This document shows positions 26,305-34,801 of a stretch of DNA of 64,000 bases, piece by piece. A model generated the notes under the pieces. That model was not told the DNA's origin and searched no databases. It saw only the letters and a list, made by a program, of their open reading frames with translations. The DNA comes from Dyadobacter sp. MSC1_007 (lineage in GTDB: Bacteria; Bacteroidota; Bacteroidia; Cytophagales; Spirosomataceae): positions 186,001 to 250,000 of the forward strand of contig NZ_JAMOZL010000002.1 of assembly GCF_023667495.1 (NCBI RefSeq), read 5' to 3'. A program made the translations under genes and the position numbers. The stretch's first letter is position 1, and the number at the start of each line of letters is the position of its first letter.

Positions 26305-27828
26305 ATGAAAAGTCACTTGAATGGGTTGGCCGTATTGGCTTACCTCGTGTTCTCTTTGGGTATGGCGATGAGCTTTCGCGGCACGACCATACTATCTGTG
26401 CGCAAGGCTTTTCCGGTCGATACCGTCGATCTCGACTCGACGCGCATTGGCATAAGGACCGTTGCATCCGGAGAGAATGCCGTTTGGGAAATGGTATGGG
26501 GGCCTGATAACCATATCTGGTTCACAGATCAGGACGGAAAAGTAAGCCGCCTCAATCCTGAAACCGGTACCATCAACGAGATTTTGCAGATCAAGGATTA
26601 CTACCGCAAACGCCTTGGACTGATGAGCATGGTGCTGCACCCGGATTGGAAAAAGCATCCGCATGTGTTCATCAACTATTCCCACATCCGCAGTGATTCC
26701 ACCATTGTTTCCAAGCTGGTCAGGTACACTTATGATGGCCGGATATTGAAAGATCCGGCGTTGCTATACGAGATACCTGGTTATCTGGGCCATAATGGCT
26801 CGCGCCTCGTCATCAGCAAGGACAAGAAAATACTTTGGGCAACCGGTGATCTTAAACAGAAAGAAACCATCCATAACCCAAAGTTTACGAACGGAAAAGT
26901 GCTGCGGCTGAACCTCGACGGCACTATACCAGCCGACAATCCTTATCCGGGCAGTCCCGCATGGAGTATGGGCTTCCGCGTTCCGCAGGGGCTCACTTAT
27001 ACGGCGACCGGAAACCTTTTCATTGCTGAGCATGGCGACGCGACCGACGACGAAGTGAACCTGGTGACCAAAGCAGGGCATTATGGTTGGCCTTACGTTG
27101 CCGGTTTCTGCGACCTGACTGAAGAACAGGCCTATTGCACAAAAATCACCACTATTATGCCCGTTAAAGCCTGGACGCCCACCATTGCCCCGGCGGGCAT
27201 GGATTACTATAACGGTAATATCACAGAATGGAAGAATGCATTGTTGCTGAGCACGTTGAAAGACCAAAGCCTCCGCATCCTGCATCTCGATGCGGCGGGG
27301 ACGAACGTTGTCGGCGAGGATATTATGTTCAGCAAGCAATTTGGTAGGTTACGTGATGTATGCGTATCACCATCCGGCGACATTTACCTCGCTACCAGCA
27401 ACCGCGACTGGAACCCGCCAGCCAACTTTCCCATTGCCGAAGACGATCGCATTATCAGGATCAGCCGAATCGGAAGCATTCCCGGTGGGACAGCAAAAAA
27501 AGTGGCAGCGAATGGCCCCGCCGCCGAGACCGGGGCGACATTATATACTAATTTTTGCGAGTCCTGCCATAAACCGGATGGTCGCGGTGTGCCCGGCTCG
27601 TTTCCGTCATTGGTCGGATCAGCGCGGCTGGCAGGGAAGAAGGACCGGCTTGTAGCCATGTTGCTGAAAGGCGGGCAAGCCGCCAGCGGTGAAGCGATGC
27701 CGTCGTTTCGTTTTCTTTCCGATGCCCAATTGTCGCAGCTGGCAGCCCATGTGAAAAGTCGATTTGCACCGCAACTGCCCGCAATCACTGGTGAAGATTT
27801 TCGTGAAGCCCGCAAAACGGCCGATTGA
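26305..27828 (+). CDS. PQQ-type sugar dehydrogenase fused to cytochrome c
   Basis: 507-residue exported protein. A signal or anchor helix (~7-25) leads to a six-bladed glucose/sorbosone dehydrogenase-like propeller (~50-395), with typical WGPDNHIWFTDQDGKVSRL, HNGSRLVISKDKKILWATGD, GFRVPQGLTYTATGNLFIAEHG and GHYGWPYVAGFCD segments. A C-terminal cytochrome c domain has C418-x2-C-H422 (NFCESCHKPDGRG) and a later Met ligand in GEAMPSFRFLSD. It probably oxidises an aldose or alcohol in the periplasm and passes electrons to its own haem. It is tightly linked (9 bp) to the M14 peptidase gene. A split version of the same pair is at 34802-36618. Confidence 0.88.
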   Translation: MKSHLNGLAVLAYLVFSLGMAMSFRGTTILSVRKAFPVDTVDLDSTRIGIRTVASGENAVWEMVWGPDNHIWFTDQDGKVSRLNPETGTINEILQIKDYYRKRLGLMSMVLHPDWKKHPHVFINYSHIRSDSTIVSKLVRYTYDGRILKDPALLYEIPGYLGHNGSRLVISKDKKILWATGDLKQKETIHNPKFTNGKVLRLNLDGTIPADNPYPGSPAWSMGFRVPQGLTYTATGNLFIAEHGDATDDEVNLVTKAGHYGWPYVAGFCDLTEEQAYCTKITTIMPVKAWTPTIAPAGMDYYNGNITEWKNALLLSTLKDQSLRILHLDAAGTNVVGEDIMFSKQFGRLRDVCVSPSGDIYLATSNRDWNPPANFPIAEDDRIIRISRIGSIPGGTAKKVAANGPAAETGATLYTNFCESCHKPDGRGVPGSFPSLVGSARLAGKKDRLVAMLLKGGQAASGEAMPSFRFLSDAQLSQLAAHVKSRFAPQLPAITGEDFREARKTAD

Positions 27829-27860
27829 TTTAAGCGGTTACAACGCTGACATCGGCATAC

Positions 27861-27930
27861 TTTTTTAAGTGGAACGGGCAGTTCATTGCAAACCATGGTT
27901 GAGCAATGGATTATTAATACCACTTAAAAA
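27861..27930. repeat. Inverted repeat TTTTTAAGTGG/CCACTTAAAAA
   Basis: Perfect 11-bp arms at 27862-27872 and 27920-27930 separated by 47 bp, in the gap between the dehydrogenase gene and the DUF4142 gene. This could be a long-loop terminator or a two-site operator for the lipoprotein gene, whose ATG is 12 bp downstream. Confidence 0.45.
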
Positions 27931-27941
27931 CTTTTTCACAA

Positions 27942-28523
27942 ATGAAAACTAGAATAACATTGCTAACAATTGCCACATCCGCCATGTTGTGGGGCTGCGG
28001 TTCTTCCAATTCCACCGACTCCAAAGAGCTGGCGGATAGTACTAACGAAGCGATGGCTGATACTGCCCAGGATGCTGGCGCAACTGCCGCTGTCGCAGAG
28101 GAGGATTCCAAATTCGCCGTCGATGCTGCCAATGGTGGCCTGGCGGAAGTTCAGCTAGGAGAGGCCGCCCAATCCAAAGGCTCCGATCCGAAAGTGAAGG
28201 AGTTCGGTAAAATGATGGTTACCGATCATACCAAAGCAAATGAAGAGCTGAAAACACTCGCGGCCAGCAAAAACATCACGCTTCCGACCGCTCCAAGCGA
28301 GGAAATGATGAAGGCTGCCGCCGATGTCACCGAGAAAAGCGGAAAAGAGTTTGACAAGGCCTACATCGCCCAAATGAAGAAAGACCACGACAAAACCATT
28401 AAGCTCTTCGAAGACGGCCAGAAAAACTGCAAGGATCCGGAGCTGAAAGCATTTATCGAAAAAACACTGCCCGTGCTCAGGACGCATAAGGAGCACATCG
28501 AAAGCATAGACAAGTCGAAATAA
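27942..28523 (+). CDS. DUF4142 lipoprotein
   Basis: 193-residue lipoprotein with lipobox AMLWGC (Cys19) and an acidic, Ala-rich linker, followed by a DUF4142 helical domain (~residues 60-190). Recognisable blocks are FAVDAANGGLAEVQLGEAA, VKEFGKMMVTDHTKANEEL and KTLPVLRTHKEHIESI. The fold is ferritin-like and the family is linked to stress, but no activity is proven. It stands alone in its transcript, with a long inverted repeat before it and a strong terminator after it. Confidence 0.88.
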   Translation: MKTRITLLTIATSAMLWGCGSSNSTDSKELADSTNEAMADTAQDAGATAAVAEEDSKFAVDAANGGLAEVQLGEAAQSKGSDPKVKEFGKMMVTDHTKANEELKTLAASKNITLPTAPSEEMMKAAADVTEKSGKEFDKAYIAQMKKDHDKTIKLFEDGQKNCKDPELKAFIEKTLPVLRTHKEHIESIDKSK

Positions 28524-28539
28524 TCGTTGCAAGGTTTTG

Positions 28540-28573
28540 AACTGGCGGCTGCATAAGCGGGCGCCAGTTTTTT
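28540..28573 (+). terminator. Intrinsic terminator after DUF4142 gene
   Basis: Stem AACTGGCG (28540-28547) pairs with CGCCAGTT (28562-28569), and T residues continue to 28573 (six in total), a textbook rho-independent terminator 16 bp after the stop codon. Confidence 0.85.
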
Positions 28574-28597
28574 ATTGTTGCGCGCCCGACCTCTCAA

Positions 28598-28662
28598 TGC
28601 CCCATCGGGGCAAAATATTGATAGAAAAAAGATGTGAGCCCATGTCCGTGCCGTAGGTACGG
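28598..28662. repeat. REP-like double palindrome (TGCCCCATCGGGGCA ... CCGTAGGTACGG)
   Basis: Perfect palindrome at 28598-28612 and CCGTA-GG-TACGG at 28651-28662 are joined by an A-rich spacer. The second palindrome shares the 10-mer CCGTAGGTAC with the inverted repeat at 9450-9590, which suggests a dispersed family. It ends 10 bp before the start of the next gene. Confidence 0.6.
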
Positions 28663-28672
28663 GATATTAATC

Positions 28673-28993
28673 ATGAATTTCGCCATGTACCTGATGCAAA
28701 TTTTCATTCCGACACGCGACAATGATGGTGGCAGATTTCCCGAAGAGCATTATACCTCGCTTCGTGATGAACTGACGGGCCGCTTTGGTGGTGCGACCAT
28801 TTACGCGCGATCCCCGGTGGAAGGAATCTGGAAAAAATCGTCTGAATCAACCGACGTGGATCAGATGATCATTTATGAGGTGCTGGCCGACGAAATCGAC
28901 AATCAATATTGGAAGACATTGAAGTCGCATCTCGAAACCTTGTTCCGGCAGGAGGAGATTTTAATGCGGTACTTCAATGTCACAAAAATATAG
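28673..28993 (+). CDS. Small conserved-looking hypothetical protein
   Basis: 106-residue protein from ATG 28673; Met codons at 28685 and 28694 are alternative starts. No signal peptide or known domain was recognised. The sequence is well mixed and codon use is like its neighbours. It contains an IFIPTRDNDGGRFPEEHYTSLRDELTGRFGG-type segment, given here by its ends IFIPTRDNDG and ELTGRFGG, and a C-terminal helix LKSHLETLFRQEEILMRYF. The pattern suggests a small ferredoxin-like alpha/beta protein. It converges with the DUF1264 lipoprotein gene (8-bp gap). A REP-like element is immediately upstream and may supply its leader. Confidence 0.65.
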   Translation: MNFAMYLMQIFIPTRDNDGGRFPEEHYTSLRDELTGRFGGATIYARSPVEGIWKKSSESTDVDQMIIYEVLADEIDNQYWKTLKSHLETLFRQEEILMRYFNVTKI

Positions 28994-29001
28994 TCAGCTG
29001 T

Positions 29002-29754
29002 TCAATGCTTGTGAACGGCGGAGTCAGGCTTTGTACTGATGACCAGCTGCCTCACGAGGCCTTTCTCCCATCCGTTGGCAAGCGGGTCCGTTTTGGGCAA
29101 CGGAATATCTTTGCGCTTTTCCTTTATCTCTGCTGTCACGACTTCAAAACGTTTGTCACGGCTGCGCAGCAATGCCGGATCAAGCTGACCATCGCGGGTG
29201 AATCCCATCATGATCATAGGCGCGCCCAGTGGCAGCACTTTTTCCTGATCGGTATGCCAGGTATGGATGGTTTTCCCATAGGTTGATATGAGTTTTTCCA
29301 TCAGTTCATGCTCCGCCAACTGCGGTATTCGCGGGGCTATCAGGGCACCTGAGCTTGCTTCATGGTGGTGACTGTGCCAAAGTAGTTTCTCTTCCTTATC
29401 CAGCTGTTTGAAAAGCTTTTCTGTAATAATATACTCGACCCCCATTAGCTTCGCGTCTTTCCCGTTGCCATCGAAAATAATTGCCTGGTATACATCATCA
29501 TTCAACTGGTTGACATAATGATGTGCCTCCATTTGTGCTTTTATATTCCCGTTGTAAAAATGAAAGCCGTTCAGATACGAATTGAATGCTTTCAGGGGTG
29601 ATTTATCCTGCAATATTTCAGCCCCCGTTTCCAGGACCTTATCCTTTGCCGGCTGTTCATCGCCCGGCGCCCGGACATTAGAATCGGAATTCTTACCTCC
29701 GCACGCCATTAATAGGACTGCCAGTGGAAAGATCAGGAGTTTTTTTGAAGTCAT
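29002..29754 (-). CDS. DUF1264 (OBAP-like) lipoprotein
   Basis: 250-residue lipoprotein with lipobox LLMAC (Cys18) and a DUF1264 domain, the family that includes plant oil-body-associated proteins. Diagnostic blocks are HHYVNQLNDDVYQAIIFDGNG, LMGVEYIITEKLFKQLDKEEK, LWHSHHHEASSGALIAPRIP and TWHTDQEKVLPLGAPMIMMGF. The clustered histidines might bind metal, but this is not established. It lies upstream-to-downstream after glgX on the minus strand (37-bp gap) and may share its transcript. Confidence 0.85.
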   Translation of the reverse strand: MTSKKLLIFPLAVLLMACGGKNSDSNVRAPGDEQPAKDKVLETGAEILQDKSPLKAFNSYLNGFHFYNGNIKAQMEAHHYVNQLNDDVYQAIIFDGNGKDAKLMGVEYIITEKLFKQLDKEEKLLWHSHHHEASSGALIAPRIPQLAEHELMEKLISTYGKTIHTWHTDQEKVLPLGAPMIMMGFTRDGQLDPALLRSRDKRFEVVTAEIKEKRKDIPLPKTDPLANGWEKGLVRQLVISTKPDSAVHKH

Positions 29755-29791
29755 GATAAGTCGTCGTTTGAATTGCTTTACCTGGTACGCG

Positions 29792-31960
29792 TCACTCCCG
29801 TGGACATCGTAGCATCATTACGGAATGGTCGGCTACAGTTACCTTTCCTTTGGCAGGTATTACCTCGTCTTTTTCGCCGATAAAGCCTTCATTGGTGTCA
29901 ATCACAACACGCCAGTTCGCCCCGCATTCCTCGGACGGCACATGGAAGTCAATGGCGGAGCCGGTTGAGTTGAAAATGATGTAAAAATGGTCGTCGAGCA
30001 ACTTTTGACCATCCATATTCACACAGCGGATGCCGGCCCCGTTCAGGAAAACGCCAAACGATTCCGCTTTGGCTTCGCCCCATTTTTCGTTTGGTATTGG
30101 ATTACCATCAGGCAAAAACCACATAATGTCCTTGACGTCACTTCCTTGCACAGGCATGTCCTGGAACCACCGCCGACGCTGGAATGACGGGTGGCTTTTG
30201 CAGAATGCGATCAGTTGTTGCGTAAAAGTGAGTTGCTGCGAATCGACCTTGTCCCAATTGAGCCACGACAGTTCATTATCCTGACAGTATGCATTGTTAT
30301 TTCCTTGCTGCGTCCGTCCCCATTCATCTCCGGCGACCAGCATCGGAACGCCCTGTGAAATCAGCAGTGTAACCAGGAAATTACGTTTTTGTTTAGCGCG
30401 GAGTGCATTAATGCCCGGATCGTCCGTCGGCCCTTCTGCGCCGCAGTTCCATGAATGGTTGGCATCATCGCCGTCCTTGTTATCGTCACCGTTAGCCTCA
30501 TTATGCTTGTCGTTGTAGCTTACCAGGTCGTTCAATGTAAACCCGTCGTGTGCCGTGATGAAGTTAATGCTGGCAGTAGGGCGCCGGTAACTGTTATGGT
30601 AAAGATCGGGGCTGCCGGTGAGCCGTTGGGCGAATGCGGTCATTTTTGTTTCGCCCCCGCGCCAGAATTCGCGCACCTGGTCACGGAACAAGCCATTCCA
30701 TTCTCCCCAGCCGACCGGAAATTTTCCGACCATATACCCGTCCTCGTTAATGTCCCAGGGCTCGGCGATCAGCTTTACCTGCGATATCACGGGATCCTGG
30801 TGGATAATGTTAAAGAACGAGCTCAGGTTATCGGTTTCATGCAGGGTACGCGCCAGCGCAGCGGCGAGGTCAAAACGGAACCCGTCAATATGCATTTCTG
30901 TAACCCAGTAACGGAGGCTATCCATGATCAATGCCAATACATTGGGTAACTGCACGTTGAGCGTGTTGCCGGTGCCCGTATAATCCATATAATGGCGCAG
31001 GTCATCCTGGACCAGCCGGTAGTAAGACGCATTATCGAATCCCTTGAATGAAAGCGTCGGGCCCATATGATTACCTTCGGCTGTATGGTTGTAGACTACA
31101 TCCAGGATTACCTCAATGCCAGCTTTATGCAGCGCTTTGACCATCGATTTAAATTCCTTCAACTGCTGTGCGGGCTCCGGGTTACTGCAATAGCGCGGAT
31201 CGGGAGCAAAAAAACAGAGCGTATTGTAGCCCCAGTAATTGGTTAGTCCCTTCTCAACGAGGTGCCGATCGGCCACGAAATAATGTACCGGAAGCAGCTC
31301 TATCGCCGTAATGCCCAAGGATTTCAGATAATCGATCGTCGCCGGATGCGCAAGGCCTGCGTAGGTGCCGCGGAGTTCTTCGGGGATTTGATCATTGAGC
31401 TGCGTAAAACCCTTCACATGCGCTTCGTAAATGATGGTTTCGTGATAGGGCCTGTCAATCCGCCGGTCATCTTCCCAATCGAAGGCTTCATCCACTACCA
31501 CGGCTTTGGGCATAAACGGCGCACTGTCGTCTTCGTTGTAACTAAGGTCTTCCGCAGGATCGCCGACCCGGTAGCCAAAAAGTGCATTATCCCATTGCAG
31601 GGTCCCGCTGATCGCTTTCGCATAAGGATCGATCAAAAGTTTGGCAGGGTTAAACCTATGCCCGTTCTCCGGCTCATGGCGCCCGTAAACCCGGTAACCA
31701 TAAAGCTGCCCCGGCTTTATGCCCGGCAAGTAAACGTGCCATACATGGTGGGTCACCTCTTCTATTTTGACCTTCGTGTGCTCGTGGCCCTCATCGTCGA
31801 ATAAGCAAAGTTCGACACCGTCACCGTTTTCGGAAAAGACAGCGAAATTAACACCTTCGCCGTCCCACGAAGCGCCCAGCGGATAGGGTTTGCCCGGGAG
31901 CGCTTTAAGGTCATGAGCGGTCTCCGGATTTTCAACTTGATTCTCAATATGTGCGTCCAT
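29792..31960 (-). CDS. glgX: Glycogen debranching enzyme GlgX (isoamylase type)
   Basis: 722-residue GH13 isoamylase-type enzyme that hydrolyses alpha-1,6 branches of glycogen or limit dextrins. The N-terminal CBM48-like domain (PLGASWDGEGVNFAVFSENG) is followed by the GH13 barrel with VVYNHTAEG, the nucleophile Asp in DGFRFDLAAAL (~364), the acid/base Glu in LIAEPWD (~398) and the transition-state Asp in TAHDGF (~470). Start chosen at ATG 31960 (MDAHIENQ); an in-frame ATG at 31990 would add ten residues. No signal peptide, so cytoplasmic. It is divergent from the DUF892-like gene at 32176. Confidence 0.95.
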   Translation of the reverse strand: MDAHIENQVENPETAHDLKALPGKPYPLGASWDGEGVNFAVFSENGDGVELCLFDDEGHEHTKVKIEEVTHHVWHVYLPGIKPGQLYGYRVYGRHEPENGHRFNPAKLLIDPYAKAISGTLQWDNALFGYRVGDPAEDLSYNEDDSAPFMPKAVVVDEAFDWEDDRRIDRPYHETIIYEAHVKGFTQLNDQIPEELRGTYAGLAHPATIDYLKSLGITAIELLPVHYFVADRHLVEKGLTNYWGYNTLCFFAPDPRYCSNPEPAQQLKEFKSMVKALHKAGIEVILDVVYNHTAEGNHMGPTLSFKGFDNASYYRLVQDDLRHYMDYTGTGNTLNVQLPNVLALIMDSLRYWVTEMHIDGFRFDLAAALARTLHETDNLSSFFNIIHQDPVISQVKLIAEPWDINEDGYMVGKFPVGWGEWNGLFRDQVREFWRGGETKMTAFAQRLTGSPDLYHNSYRRPTASINFITAHDGFTLNDLVSYNDKHNEANGDDNKDGDDANHSWNCGAEGPTDDPGINALRAKQKRNFLVTLLISQGVPMLVAGDEWGRTQQGNNNAYCQDNELSWLNWDKVDSQQLTFTQQLIAFCKSHPSFQRRRWFQDMPVQGSDVKDIMWFLPDGNPIPNEKWGEAKAESFGVFLNGAGIRCVNMDGQKLLDDHFYIIFNSTGSAIDFHVPSEECGANWRVVIDTNEGFIGEKDEVIPAKGKVTVADHSVMMLRCPRE

Positions 31961-32175
31961 TGTATAGTAGTAAAGTGCAAACAGCGCCATCCATTGTGAA
32001 TTTTCATGCCAGCGCTCTTTTGCGCCGGAAAGCGCCTGCTATTCTTTAAGTAATACCTGCAAAAGACGTTCCCATCTTGTAGAAGAAAGGCCACATTCGT
32101 CGGTGCAATGAGGCAACCAGAGGGCGGAACAGTTTTTAACTATACGCGGCATATTTTTATTTAACCTTTTGATAT

Positions 32176-32676
32176 ATGGAAGCAAGATTATTACACTCTT
32201 CCGAGAAAATGCTTTTCCGTTCGTTACTTGGACAGGCGATCGTTGCCGAGCGGCAGATCAGCACTGTCATTCCGAAAATGATGGATGCAGTTTGGTCCAC
32301 AGAACTTTGCAGGACCCTCCGTTCGGCGCTGACGATGTCGCGCCAGCACCAGCGCCAGCTACTGGCCTATTTTGACGTGAAGCCTGGAAAGGACTCCGGC
32401 GGGCTAGAAGACCTCGAGAGCCGCATCGATATCGCCATTGATAGTCAGCAGAAAGGTAGTTTAAAGGATCTATCCCTTACGCTCCTGACAGCGAAAATGA
32501 TCCGGCATAAGATCAATTGTTATGAAAATGCTTTGAATTTGGGGTGTTCCAATGCATTGGGGGACAAACGGATGATCGGGGGTGCATTGTCGGATGACTC
32601 CGCTATCGATGTTTTCCTGCAAGAGCTCGCGGAACGTTTTGTTTTACAGCAATTTTCAACGCAGTCAGAGGATTGA
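32176..32676 (+). CDS. Divergent DUF892-like ferritin fold protein
   Basis: 166-residue helical protein resembling DUF892/YciF proteins: the N-terminal LLHSSEKMLFRSLLGQAIVAERQIS (ends given LLHSSEKMLF and VAERQIS) is followed by VIPKMMDAVWSTELCRTL and RQHQRQLLAYF, in the same order as the family blocks. Several iron-site residues look replaced, so ferroxidase activity is doubtful. No signal peptide. It is coupled to the FRG gene downstream, whose likely GTG start is 2 bp after this stop. The pairing with FRG rather than the usual stress partners is unusual. Confidence 0.65.
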   Translation: MEARLLHSSEKMLFRSLLGQAIVAERQISTVIPKMMDAVWSTELCRTLRSALTMSRQHQRQLLAYFDVKPGKDSGGLEDLESRIDIAIDSQQKGSLKDLSLTLLTAKMIRHKINCYENALNLGCSNALGDKRMIGGALSDDSAIDVFLQELAERFVLQQFSTQSED

Positions 32677-32678
32677 CA

Positions 32679-33404
32679 GTGAAGTCCATTGAGATACATA
32701 GCATTGATCAGTACATTCATGAAATACTTGCCTTGCGGAATGTCAAGTCCGATTTCTGCATATTTCGTGGCCAGCGGGTCAATGCGCCGCTGACACCGTC
32801 CATTGCGCGGTTTGACCACGACGACGGGATCGCCGCAATAGAGCAGAGGATGCTCGCGGACCTGAGGCGCATGGGCAAATTGTTGATCCCCGACGCCGTG
32901 TCGGACGATTGGGAGCTATTGATCCTCGCCCAGCATTACGGACTGAAAACCAGGCTTCTCGATTGGTCCAGCAACCCGCTCGTCGCTATGTTCTTTGCTA
33001 TCCGCGACATCGACGATTCCAAAAGCCCCTCTTACGTGTATGCATTCACAGGAAACGACGGACAGATCATCGACAAGGAAAACGCGTGGGTACATCCGGT
33101 CGATAGCTCGCCATTTGAGATCAGTGAATTGAGAGTCCTGCGGCCTTCCCTGAACAACGAACGTATCAAAGCGCAGTCCGGCTGGTTTACCGTGCATCCT
33201 TACGATGAAAAAGAACGGATTTTTATACCGATGGATCAGGACAAGGATATTCAGCGTAACGTGACGGAATTTGTGATCGTTGCCGACGTAAAGAGGATTA
33301 TGATGGACAACCTGAACATGCTCGGCTTCAATGCGCAGACGATGTTTCCGGAGCTGTCGGGACTTTGCCATTACCTCAACTGGCAACATCTTGGTCAGCG
33401 CTGA
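32679..33404 (+). CDS. FRG domain protein
   Basis: About 241-residue protein with the FRG domain named after its N-terminal motif, seen here as FCIFRGQ (~residue 27), followed by ARFDHDD and the diagnostic LKTRLLDWSSNPLVAMFFAI. Its molecular function is unknown; FRG genes are scattered, often in accessory regions, and are sometimes linked to defence. GTG 32679 is chosen because AGAGGA at 32667-32672 gives normal spacing; TTG 32673 would overlap the previous stop. No membrane segment. It is translationally linked to the DUF892-like gene and followed by a receiver-domain gene 54 bp downstream. Confidence 0.85.
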   Translation: MKSIEIHSIDQYIHEILALRNVKSDFCIFRGQRVNAPLTPSIARFDHDDGIAAIEQRMLADLRRMGKLLIPDAVSDDWELLILAQHYGLKTRLLDWSSNPLVAMFFAIRDIDDSKSPSYVYAFTGNDGQIIDKENAWVHPVDSSPFEISELRVLRPSLNNERIKAQSGWFTVHPYDEKERIFIPMDQDKDIQRNVTEFVIVADVKRIMMDNLNMLGFNAQTMFPELSGLCHYLNWQHLGQR

Positions 33405-33458
33405 TTTTTAAGTAGTTTTTTATTAATAGTTGAATAAATGAAACCGCTCTAACCTCCC

Positions 33459-33959
33459 ATGAAAAAGTTCAGCCGCCCGGGATCAGCTGGTTCCGGAAAA
33501 TCAGACAATAAACCTGTTATTTTCCTCGCAGAGGACGATGACGACGACATCTTTTTATTTGAGCAGGCGTTCGAAGGTATCAGGCCCGATCGCCAACTAA
33601 ACATTTGTAAAAACGGACAGGAAGTAATTGACGGGCTTACCGCTCTCAAACCGACGTGGCCGGAATCAATTTTTTTGGACATCAACATGCCCATCCAAAC
33701 CGGCCTGGAATGCCTGCTCCACATCCGCGAGCACTTCTCGAAAACGTTGCCCGTTTTTCTACTCTCGACGGCGAAGGACAAGTTGACGATCGAGCAGGCC
33801 CGCAAGCTGGGCGCTACGGGCTACTTATCCAAACCATCTTCCGTAGAAGACCTGCAAAGTTTGCTGACCAGCGTGCTCTCCATAGATTGGAAGAGCCGGT
33901 CAGCAGACGATTTTTACGTGCACCTGCTATTTCCGGCAGCGAATGTGTCTGCTTTGTAA
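33459..33959 (+). CDS. Single-domain response regulator
   Basis: 166-residue CheY-like receiver without an output domain. An N-terminal basic, flexible stretch (~20 residues) precedes FLAEDDDDDIFLFEQAF (acidic pocket), SIFLDINMPIQTG (phospho-acceptor Asp, ~residue 71), VFLLSTAKD (Thr/Ser switch) and GYLSKPSSVEDL (Lys). The C-terminal tail may dock partners. Such regulators in Bacteroidota often act in phosphorelays with orphan hybrid or TPR kinases; the orphan TPR kinase at 37332 is a nearby candidate, but no link is shown. Confidence 0.88.
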   Translation: MKKFSRPGSAGSGKSDNKPVIFLAEDDDDDIFLFEQAFEGIRPDRQLNICKNGQEVIDGLTALKPTWPESIFLDINMPIQTGLECLLHIREHFSKTLPVFLLSTAKDKLTIEQARKLGATGYLSKPSSVEDLQSLLTSVLSIDWKSRSADDFYVHLLFPAANVSAL

Positions 33960-33975
33960 CGTCGCATATCAAAAA

Positions 33976-33998
33976 GGGATCGGTTTATCGCCGATCCC
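33976..33998. terminator. Hairpin GGGATCGG/CCGATCCC after receiver gene
   Basis: Perfect 8-bp arms with a 7-nt loop, 16 bp after the receiver stop codon. The T-run lies on the minus-strand side only (AAAAA precedes it on the plus strand), so termination of the plus transcript is likely but not textbook. Confidence 0.5.
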
Positions 33999-34059
33999 GT
34001 CACAGGGACGTTTTCTGGCACAATTTTTCCTCCTAGCTATTTTTTTAAACCCAACAGAT

Positions 34060-34731
34060 ATGTCTAAGAATAAAACACACAGCTTTTATTACCGAAATAG
34101 TCTCTCCATCGTCTTCGTGGCGCTATTTTTTCTTGCATTGGCCGCTCAGGCACTATTCGGCTGGAAACATCACAATAATGAACTGACCGAGCTGGGCGGC
34201 ACTCCGGTCGGATTCGGCGAATACCTTTATAGCGGGCATTTTTTCTCCGCCACTTTTGAAAATTTTCAGAGTGAATTTCTGCAAATGGCCATGTATGTGG
34301 TACTGACGATCTCGCTGCGGCAAATCGGATCGGCTGAATCCAAAGATCTGTTCAAGCCTGAGGAAGTGGACCGGGAGCCTGACCCCAACAAGGAAGATGC
34401 ACCGGGCCCGGTGAAGCGCGGTGGCTGGCGGCTAACGCTTTACCAGAACTCACTTTCCATTGTCTTTTTTGTGTTTTTTATCCTGAGCTGGCTGGGACAT
34501 CTTTATGGGAGCTTTGTGGATTTCAATGAGCAGCAAGTGCTACATGGTGAACCGCAACAGGGTTTGTCGGCATTCCTGGCCGAGCCGGATTTTTGGTTCG
34601 AAACCTTCCAGAACTGGCAAAGCGAATTCCTGTCCGTGGCATCTCTTGTCATCCTGTCCATTTTTCTGAGACAAAAAGGATCGCCCGAGTCTAAGCCTGT
34701 GGACGCGGCACATATGGAAACCGGGAAATGA
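34060..34731 (+). CDS. DUF6766 membrane protein with internal duplication
   Basis: 223-residue integral membrane protein with about four transmembrane helices. Two halves repeat the same pattern: YYRNSLSIVFVALFF ... ATFENFQSEFLQMAMYVVLTISLRQIGSAESK in the first (ends quoted separately) and LYQNSLSIVFFVFF ... ETFQNWQSEFLSVASLVILSIFLRQKGSPESK in the second. The unit matches DUF6766, a family of unknown function common near stress genes. Start at ATG 34060 (MSKNKTHSF). No partner gene is obvious; it converges with the small cytochrome c gene. Confidence 0.82.
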   Translation: MSKNKTHSFYYRNSLSIVFVALFFLALAAQALFGWKHHNNELTELGGTPVGFGEYLYSGHFFSATFENFQSEFLQMAMYVVLTISLRQIGSAESKDLFKPEEVDREPDPNKEDAPGPVKRGGWRLTLYQNSLSIVFFVFFILSWLGHLYGSFVDFNEQQVLHGEPQQGLSAFLAEPDFWFETFQNWQSEFLSVASLVILSIFLRQKGSPESKPVDAAHMETGK

Positions 34732-34801
34732 GGGCGAAAGCGGACGGCTCCCAGGTAGCAATCGTCCAACTGACAGTATTGCCTTAGGATAGCCAATTCG
34801 T

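Noticed and set aside
8951..27845. GGTTACAACG upstream of two lipoprotein genes (8952 and 27837) as an ECF promoter
   Set aside because: Only two copies, and no matching -10 sequence at constant spacing.
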